DNA of 64,000 nt from NCBI GenBank assembly GCA_021234155.1, contig JAJEKV010000132.1:1673726-1737725 (forward strand), written 5' to 3'. Below are positions 57,566 through 64,000 of the stretch, in pieces. Position numbers and translations under genes: made by a program. Position 1 is the first letter of the stretch, and each line of letters begins with the position of its first letter. Under the pieces are notes generated by a model. That model worked only from the letters and a program-made list of their open reading frames with translations. It made no database searches and was not told the origin of the DNA. Origin of the DNA: Isoetes taiwanensis (lineage: Eukaryota > Streptophyta > Lycopodiopsida > Isoetales > Isoetaceae).

Positions 57566-59338
57566 AGGCGGCAACGGCGGCAACGGCGGGAAGGCGGCAA
57601 CGGCAAGGCGGCAACGGCGGGAAGGCAGCAAGGCGGCAACAGCCACAAGCTCAGTTGATTATTTCGTATTTCGTGTTTCTATGTGATTCATCTATGATCT
57701 TTAGCTAAATCGATAGCTCTTCTTGAGAGCTAGAAGCCTTAATCTTGTGGAATTTTTCAGTTTCAGTTTTAGTTTTTCAGATCTCTGCAGTGAATATATT
57801 CTAGGTTGAAGCATAGTTTAGCTGCAACACCTGGCAATCAGAGCATGGGACGCCTATGCAGTCGGCATAAAGGAGGCTTTGCCAGATCTGAGGAAGGAAC
57901 AAATCCCGTTGACACAGTATGCAGATCATGAATCAGGACAATCCGAGAACAAATCTGAGACAACACTTTCGGCTTTGAGAGGGGATTTTGTTGAATTTCA
58001 CGCTTTGGCAGTAAGGTTTTTTGGGGTTTTTTCGATTTTGTACATGATTCCGATGTTTTGGGCTTGAAGGCGGTTGTGGATTGGGTTGCATCTCCCTGCA
58101 CAATAGAGATGTAACGCAGGAACAACAGACAAATTTTAGCCCACGAAAATTTTTTGTAATTCCCTATTCTGTAATGTAATTTCGTATAACCCATTCACTT
58201 TTAGTTTTCAGATCTCTACAGGGTAACTTGCAGTACTTGTGTACGAAATAGGCTCTACAGACAATCTCAACACAGCAACAAAGGCATTCTACAATGCATC
58301 CCGGCAGAGTTGCAGTCGTAGCAAGCATTGATTCCATAGGCAGGGCGGCAATTCAGGGATACCCATGAGATCGTCATGCTCGGAAGGGAATTTGATGCCC
58401 AGGGACGAATATTGTGAGTCTGGATCAGATAACAGATACGAAAGGCAAGGGTTTGAGTATTTAAGAGACGGTTATCAGGGGCCCTAGTTGTTGAGCGTCA
58501 AGGGAGTCTAGCTAAGGACTTTCAAATCTGGGCAAACTCCATATCCAAGAATGTAAAAATGGGGGGCAGGAGATGGTGGCAGCAGCAGGCTATAAGAATG
58601 GAAGTTCGAGAGGCAGCAGGCTATGGGGATAACGATAAGGGGACAGAATATTGCACCAGAATGATAGATAAGGATGAATGGCAGCGTGAGATTCCAAAAT
58701 CCACCAGATGGAAAAGGATGAGGCATCGGAAATCCAAAATCCAAAATGATGGAAAAAGGATCTGAGAATATTTTTGGGCATTAGTGAGCCCATTACTATT
58801 AAGGTTTTTCCCCAAAAACCCTTCGGGCGGGTTTTTAATCCTCGATAGTAATCGGCGCCACTAATGTAGTCCTGTGTCAACTAACTGTCATTTGGCACCA
58901 CTATTGGGCACCAAGAACATGCAGAATAATTGTAAAAAGGAAAGGAACTAAGTGTAGGACACAGGAGAAGCCTCCCAACCGCACCACCGTGATAGAGCGG
59001 GTTCAACCCGCCGTACCTGGTGTTCTATTTCCACATTCGAAGTTCCGTGCACCAAAACTAAGGGTTCATAATCGACCCACTATTAAAGGTGGGACAAGTG
59101 GAATCCACAATGTGTACAGCTCAAAAGTCGTTGATAGCTTAAGCATTCTCGCATGGCCAACGGCCAAATATAAGCCGGGTGCTGGTACTAATAGAAACCA
59201 AGAAAAGCCTTCAGAAAAGGCTACAATGTACAAGCGTGATGTGCTAGTAGCACCCATCAGGGAGCTCGCCCATGCTACATAAGTCCACGGGCCTCAGGGC
59301 ACAAGGGACAATAATGTATCTATCTATCTATCTATTAT
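57566..59338. mobile_element. Nested insertion in Gypsy integrase, possible small LTR-type element
   Basis: The integrase reading frame stops at DMLRNYVW (about 59340) and continues at KWDDFIHLVEF (57565), so this DNA was inserted. One end has a GGCGGCAACGGC tandem (57566-57648), the other a (TATC)n tract (59317-59337). Inside, CCTGGCAATCAGAGCATGG (57830-57848) resembles a plant primer-binding site directly after an LTR-like end (GCTGCAACA). AGTTTTTCAGATCTCTGCAG (57770-57790) recurs in diverged form near 58205-58225. These hint at a small LTR element, but neither LTR is defined. A hairpin AAAAACCC-ttcgggc-GGGTTTTT lies at 58814-58836. Confidence 0.6.
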
Positions 59339-59985
59339 TCCAAACATAATTCCTTAGCATGTCTTCAATGATTATATTGGTGCACTCTGTCTGACCATCC
59401 GTCTGAGGATGATAAGCCGTGCTCATAGAGAGCTTGGTCTGAATGGTGCTAAACAAGTCTTGCCAGAATGCACTCATAAATTTTGAGTCTCTATCCAAAA
59501 TTATTTCTTTGGCATCCCAAGGAGTCTAAAAATCTCCTTTGTGAACAATACGACAGTATCTAGTGCCGTGTCTGTGGTCCTATAAGGCACAAAGTGTGCC
59601 ATCTTGGACAACTTATCCACAACCACCATCAATGCATCATTGCCTCTTATAGTTCTCGGGAGCCCCGTAATGAAATCCATACTTATGACTTCCCATTTTG
59701 CTTCGGCACCGGGCTCCTGGAATTCGGAGTTGCTCCGCTTTCGTCTACTGACATAGCTGACATTCTCGAATATACTTGGCTATTTGCTTCTTCATGCCTG
59801 GTCAGAAATAACTACTTCTGATCTTGAAATAGGTCTTCATGAACCCTGCATGCCCGGCTATGGGACTGTTGTGTGTATCGTAGAGTATCAACTTCCTTAC
59901 TCCTGAAGATTCCGGTACACACAATTGATTCTTGTGATATAATAGGTTACCTTCCTTCTTATAGTGCTTGAAGATCTCCCTTTCC
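59339..59985 (-). pseudogene. Gypsy integrase zinc-binding and core domains
   Basis: The HHCC-like zinc region (DTHNSPIAGHAGFMKTYF, then a Cys pair near CQLCQ) lies at about 59750-59900. The core continues with IILDRDSKFMSAFWQDLF, carrying the second catalytic Asp, and TKLSMSTAYHPQTDGQTE, where the final Glu of the catalytic triad belongs. Several stops are present in the intervening 59540-59750. The core is cut at DMLRNYVW by the nested insertion. Integrase would insert the cDNA into the genome. Confidence 0.88.
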
Positions 59986-59987
59986 TT

Positions 59988-60710
59988 TTATGTTCTTGCC
60001 TCTTTAGAAAGGCTTGCCCATATTTTTCTAAAGTCGTCATCTGATGGCAACGTCTGTTCAATCCTTTTGCCATACTCACTTGTGAGAGTCGATATGGCAT
60101 TGCAATGGGTTCTTGTCTCTAATGGTCTCCTGGAGAGAGCATCCCCAACTACATTTAGCTTGCCAGACTTGTAGACTATTTCGAAGTCGTACTCCTCAAG
60201 AAACTCCATCCACCTCCTTTGTCTCAGATTCAGGAGTGGTTGCGTGAAGATGTACTGGAGACTTTGATGATCTGTATCCAATTGGAACGTTTTTCCCAAC
60301 AAGTAGTGCCGCCAGATTCTTAAGGCCCTCACATTGGCCAAAAGCTCTTGGTCATGAGTTGGGTAGTGCTATTCTGCGTCGTTCATCTTCTTGGAATCGT
60401 ACGCGACTACCCTTCCCTCCTGCATGAAGACTGCTCCCGTTGCTAACTTGCTAGCATCTGTTGCCACTAGCTTATCCTTGCTTGGATCTGATAGGGTGAG
60501 GACCGGTGCTGTGGTTAGTGCCTCTTTGAGTTTCTCAAATGAGGCTTGGACATTCTCGAGCCAATGCTTTGTCCAATCCTTCACCTTCCTATCTTTGGTG
60601 AGGTCCGATAGGGGGACGCCCACCTCGCGAAGTCCTTCATGAACTTCCGATAATATCCTGCCAAGCCGAGGAAGCTTCGTACTTCTCCCACATTGTTTGG
60701 TGCCGGCCAA
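59988..60710 (-). pseudogene. Gypsy RNase H domain
   Basis: LVATDASKLATGAVFMQEGR (with the first catalytic Asp) and VAYDSKKMNDAE are followed by one stop codon at 60366-60368. The frame then continues through WRHYLLGKTFQLDTDHQSLQ and RRWMEFLEEYDFEIVYKSGK to VVGDALSRRP. That is the complete plant-Gypsy RNase H order, with DTDHQSL and DALSR both present. One premature stop separates the halves. It degrades RNA of the RNA-DNA hybrid during reverse transcription. Confidence 0.92.
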
Positions 60711-61276
60711 TCCACTATGGCTTCAATCTTCACCGGATCTGTAGAGATCCCTTCGGCTGTTACCACATATCCCAAATACTCCACTCTGCCTGTTGCGAAG
60801 TGGCACTTGGAGAGTTTGCCGTACAATCGATGCCTCCTTGGCTTCTCCAATGCCCTTCTCAGGTGCTGACAATGCTCTTCCATGATCTTGCTATAGACTA
60901 GGATGTCATCGAAAAATACGATGACAAATTCATCTAAGAATTCTCTGAAGATATCGTTCATCAAGCGCATGAACGTTGCTGGGGCATTCGATAAGCGAAA
61001 AGGCATTACCGTGAATTCATAGTGCCCATACCGCATCCTGAAGGCGGTTTTGTGGATGTCTTCCTCCTTGATTCTTATCTGGTGGTAGCCCGACTTAAGG
61101 TCAATCTTTGAGGAGACTTTTGCTCCCTGGAGCTGGTCCATCAGGTCATCAGCCCTTGACAGAGCATGTTTGTTCTTTATCGTTTGCTTATTAAGCTGAC
61201 GATAGTCGATGCACATCCTTAGACTTCCCATCTTTCTTCTTGATGAAAAGGATGGGTGCTCCGAAAGGAGACGCAC
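60581..61276 (-). pseudogene. Gypsy reverse transcriptase
   Basis: An open frame of 231 codons with RT blocks in order: [77 protein letters not shown] and [18 protein letters not shown]. The catalytic box is FFDD, a variant of the usual YVDD/YIDD type; both Asp residues remain. The N-terminal part of the domain lies in 61308-61784 (ELVELKKQL), then a stop and a frame shift near 61300-61240 break continuity. It belongs to the CRM/Tekay-like plant Gypsy style by general look, but the clade is not determined. Confidence 0.93.
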
Positions 61277-61307
61277 TTTCTCTTATAAATCCGAGCTCAA
61301 GCAGTTC

Positions 61308-61784
61308 TTATAATTGCTTCTTGAGCTCTACCAGCTCTGGAGTGCTCATCCTATAGGGTGCCTTGCTCGTAGGCTTAGCATCTAAAGCTAGTGTGATTTC
61401 ACACTCTACATCCCTATAAGGTCGTAGCTGACGGATTTCATCCGTGAAAACATCATGAAACTCCTTTATGAGCCTTGCTATTGGCTTAGGCAACTGATTT
61501 CCATTTGGCTCACTTCCATTTGCTTGACTTGTCTCAACTGCCTCTACCCTTAAGATGTAATCCACCCCGTTTCTTATTATGCTTTTCCTCAACTGCTTCA
61601 TAGAGATACATTGCATAGCTGAAGCTACCTTCTTACCTTTATTATGTATCGATTGTTGTCTTGCGCCATCATAGAGATCTCGTTGCGGTCGCAATCTATC
61701 ATAGCTTTTGCTGGTCTGAGGAACTCCATTCCTACTACGAGGTCGTATTTCCCAATGTCCATCACTTCCGCACCCATCGGCCAC
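61308..61784 (-). pseudogene. Gypsy protease-RT linker and RT N-terminus
   Basis: This frame covers the region after protease. KPIARLIKEFHDVFTDEIRQ and LALDAKPTSKAPYRMSTPEL are the conserved lead-in to Gypsy reverse transcriptase. It ends at a TAA in place of a sense codon right after ELVELKKQL, and the downstream sequence ([18 protein letters not shown]) continues the same frame, so the stop is a simple nonsense lesion. The first part overlaps the protease frame 61625-62317 in another reading frame, which marks a frameshift near 61650. Confidence 0.85.
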
Positions 61785-62317
61785 TTGCTTCCACTAAGGT
61801 CTATGTCAAAACTAATTCTCCTCCTCTTAGTGTGGCGGATAGCGTCGCTTGCCATGTTGACTGGCCTGCTGGGCTTGGACTTCAAGGTCTTATTCTTCAT
61901 AAGAGCAGCTAGCCTTGGGGAGACAAAGTTGTGGGAACTACCTGTGTCTATCAAGACTATGTATGGCTCGCTATCTATTATTCCTTCTGCCGAGATGACT
62001 GTAGACTGATTCTTAACCTCCCCTGACTCAATGGCTGCACAAATTTTACACTCACCTTCGATGAAGTCTTGGGGTTCCTGTTGGTCTCCTTCCTCATCAT
62101 CCCCCTCGGCTGGTGACTCCCAATCGGCAAGTTCAGCTAATGCCGCTTGCATAACAAAAGGGCAGTTGTGCATTTGGTGCTTTGACTGGAAGCACCTGAA
62201 GCACAATTCCTTCTCAATGCATTCCTTTCTTTTCTCCTTTGGGATGCTGTCTAGGAGAAATCTGACTGACTTGCCCCCTGTTCCTTCATGTGGCTTGCGA
62301 TCCCCATAAGGTTTCAC
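61625..62317 (-). pseudogene. Gypsy zinc knuckle and aspartic protease
   Basis: Of 230 codons, residues 39-52 read CFRCFQSKHQMHNC, a CX2CX4HX4C knuckle that packages RNA. Residues 120-130 read IVLIDTGSSHN, the protease active site DTG. MDIGKYDLVVGMEFL later in the frame is the second conserved protease block. An acidic spacer (PAEGDDEEGDQQEPQ) joins the two. The protease would process the polyprotein. The domain looks intact but is cut off from gag and RT by frameshifts. Confidence 0.93.
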
Positions 62318-62424
62318 CTGAGCTTTCCCTTGGTACTAGCCTCCTCGGCCGGGCGTGAAAGGTACTGCCTAGCCCGATATTGCCCCCGCCGCTTTCCTTT
62401 ATATGGAAGCCGTTTCGCGTGTGG

Positions 62425-62733
62425 TCACCGTGCCTCTTCTAAGCTAAGAGCGTTGTCTTCTGCTTCCCCAACTGTTCTCGGATTGATTGCCCTCGCTAGC
62501 CTTTTGATGTTGCTATTGAGGCCCTCGATATACCCATCTACGGCTTGTCTTTCCGTTATCCTTGGAACATTCAATCTCAACCTCATGAACTCCTCCGTAT
62601 ACTTAGCCACGGACAAATTACCCTGATCCAACCTATAGAATTGCTGTATTTGTCTGCTGGTATGGGATCTCGGGACATAATGCTTACGGAATGCCTTGCT
62701 GAATGTCCTAAACCTGCAGTTGTTTCTTCTCAA
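62425..62733 (-). pseudogene. Gypsy gag, C-terminal half
   Basis: FSKAFRKHYVPRSHTSRQIQ and FYRLDQGNLSVAKYTEEFMR followed by PRITERQAVDGYIEGLNSNI are the retrotransposon gag domain of plant Gypsy elements (capsid). It is separated from the N-terminal half by stops near 62740-62780. Gag forms the particle in which cDNA is made. Confidence 0.9.
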
Positions 62734-62780
62734 CTTGTTTGATTTTGCTTAACCCTTCCACCATATTCTGGCTAGCCCAA

Positions 62781-63326
62781 TTAAGTTTGTTGTTTCATCT
62801 TGCCTACGTCTTTGTCCTTCATTCCATAAGAGTTCCCAAATTCCTCCATCTCATCTAGCCATGCTTCTGCCTCCATACCTGACGTGTCCTTGCCCGAAAA
62901 TTGGCCTAGCTTTCTTGTTTTCCACACGTTACTTATTGCGCCGTCTACCTTCTTTTGGTAGTCATCTATTTTTCGGTTCTTATTTCTGCCCTGTGACGTG
63001 TCTGACTCGCTCTCGGAGCTACTTCCAGAGCCATTGTCTGAGGTCTCTGATCTGCTAGAGCTGGAAGGAGATGGGCTCCTCCTGCTTCTTCTTTTCCTCT
63101 TCCTATCCTTCTCGGTAGCCTGGCTTTCTTCCCGTTCCGGTTGAGGAGCTTCATCGATACCCCTCAGAGGTGGTGGAGGTGGTGGTGGAGGTCCATACTC
63201 TTGGGCATGCATTAGTGGTGTTGCCCACTGTAGTAATTGCTGCATCTGATTTCTCATTTGAGTCAACCTTGTATTTACTGCCTCTACTATCATGTCCTGT
63301 TCGTCGTCGTGTTCCCGGCCAAACAA
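62781..63326 (-). pseudogene. Gypsy gag, N-terminal half with proline and Arg/Ser tracts
   Basis: An open frame of 181 codons from an ATG at 63326. Residues 48-54 are a proline tract, residues 76-120 are rich in Arg, Ser and Glu (KDRKRKRRSRRSPSPSSSSR), and the final part (GQFSGKDTSGMEAEAWLDEM) is the start of the capsid domain. The Arg/Ser tract is unlike most gag leaders and looks like an SR-type low-complexity region. The start is chosen as the first ATG of the frame. Confidence 0.85.
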
Positions 63327-63549
63327 GTTCCTAGGTTGCCACTGGTGCTGCTGGCCCTGGTCTTGAGACCCTGAGCCGGTGTTCCTGGCTGCAAGTATTG
63401 GTCACCAATGTTGTTACTTAGATTATATATATCATACAACATTATTTACAAGTCAATTATTGTCAGGCATAAAAGAAATCACGTTAAAATTTCAACTTAT
63501 AAGTCAATGGCAAGTTATGGCAATTGATATACGAGACTTATACATTATC

Positions 63550-63725
63550 CTATATTATAAAAAAATAGCGTCCGTGCGTCTGTGAGTGAGTATTTCACGG
63601 CCATCCAACTCAAAAGCTCCCAAGTTTGGTGAACAAAATTTTTTTGGTTTACCATGGACTTGAACCCTGGACATTGCCCCCCAAACCCCCCACCCTTACC
63701 ACTAGACCATCCAGTCTTTTCTTAA
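63550..63725 (-). repeat. tRNA-derived SINE
   Basis: The minus strand reads TGGTCTAGTGGTAAGGGTGG, a good polymerase III A box, and, 30 bases on, AGGGTTCAAGTCCATGG, a good B box. Between them GGGTTTGGGGGGCAATG resembles the tRNA-like sequence at 44066. Downstream the body (TTGTTCACCAAACTTGGGAG, then GATGGCCGTGAAATACTCAC) reaches a T-rich, AT-rich end near 63550. Absence of an intact acceptor stem argues against a working tRNA gene. Confidence 0.75.
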
Positions 63726-63825
63726 AATAATAGGAAGTCCATGCTTAGTTAAGGCTGAGGCAATGGAAATTCCTTTGGTTAATTAAAAGCCTTGATGATC
63801 CTAGAACTTTCTAGAATGTTCTAGA

Positions 63826-64000
63826 ATGAAGCTAGAGAGAGAAGAGGGAAAGATAGAGGGGGAGAAGAGAGAAGAGAGAGGAGGGAGAAGAGGGAGAGAG
63901 AGAGAGAGAGGAATAGAAAAGAGAGAGAAAGATAGAGAGAGAGGGGAGAAATAGAGAGAGAGAAGAGAGATAGGAGAGAGAGAAGGAAAAAAAGGGAGAG
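63826..64000. repeat. Polypurine (GA-rich) low-complexity tract
   Basis: Nearly pure GA for about 175 bases to the end of the window, with stretches of (GA)n and GGGAGAAGAG. It may form triplex or be a promoter-type GAGA microsatellite. Its far boundary is outside the window. Confidence 0.95.

Larger units (their letters stand above)
57063..63326 (-). mobile_element. Ty3/Gypsy LTR retrotransposon coding region, inactivated
   Basis: Minus-strand order: gag, CCHC knuckle, aspartic protease, reverse transcriptase, RNase H, integrase. Having integrase last is the diagnostic Ty3/Gypsy order. The polyprotein is broken by several stops and frameshifts and by a 1.8 kb insertion in integrase (57566-59338). 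Excluding the insertion, the coding region is about 4.5 kb, near the usual length. LTRs could not be located: one side runs into a SINE and GA-rich DNA, the other into unassigned sequence. Confidence 0.93.

Overview
The window looks like nuclear DNA of a land plant with a large, repeat-rich genome. The support is fragments of plant-type genes with spliceosomal introns (a YbaK/ProX-like family, a WUN1/SAG20-like NTF2-fold protein, a WAV3-like von Willebrand A protein) together with L1-type LINEs, Ty3/Gypsy LTR elements and tRNA-derived SINEs. A fern or lycophyte would fit the mix, but the sequence alone does not prove it. I see no operon, rRNA gene, CRISPR array, bacterial or organellar gene. 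No long intact host gene was found; nearly every coding signal is transposon-derived, fragmentary, or a short putative exon.

Layout. (1) 1-15140: a roughly 1.1 kb unit (unit I) occurs twice. Copy 1 (1-1748) is broken by a 0.6 kb GGAA-tailed retroelement. Copy 2 runs 4314-5090, 7932-7975 and 14812-15140, split by a 2.8 kb block carrying a minus-strand YbaK-like gene and a 6.8 kb block carrying unrecognised minus-strand exon-like ORFs and a LINE tail fragment. (2) 15160-31495 and 46334-47137: a second unit of about 2.1 kb (unit II) is also present twice. Copy A received a 7.1 kb plus-strand L1 LINE (15911-23045, with target-site duplication and poly-A) and a 5 kb minus-strand LINE with a GGAA tail (23637 to about 28620). 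Copy B received a 14.8 kb LTR retrotransposon (31496-46333). Because each copy shows the empty site of the other, boundaries can be set to the base or nearly so.

(3) 31496-46333: the LTR element lies on the minus strand (1.63 kb LTRs, a tRNA-Met-like primer-binding site against the right LTR, a purine tract against the left LTR). I find no reverse transcriptase in it. In its centre is an AT-rich block with broken copies of two unrelated plant gene families, which suggests a large non-autonomous element carrying gene fragments. (4) 47138-57062: mostly unassigned DNA, with a degenerate GAATCT repeat array (53500-54070) and a possible SINE. (5) 57063-63326: a minus-strand Ty3/Gypsy element with gag, CCHC, protease, RT, RNase H and integrase, inactivated by stops and frameshifts and interrupted by a 1.8 kb nested insertion. 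(6) 63550-64000: a tRNA-derived SINE and a GA-rich tract.

The main points of interest are the tandem duplications as time markers for TE insertion, the clustering of three independent insertions beside the same GTGAAGGGCG-type motif, a covarying stem-loop at the 3' end of the GGAA-tailed retroelements, and the gene fragments inside the LTR element. I found no convincing evidence for a wholly new biological system.
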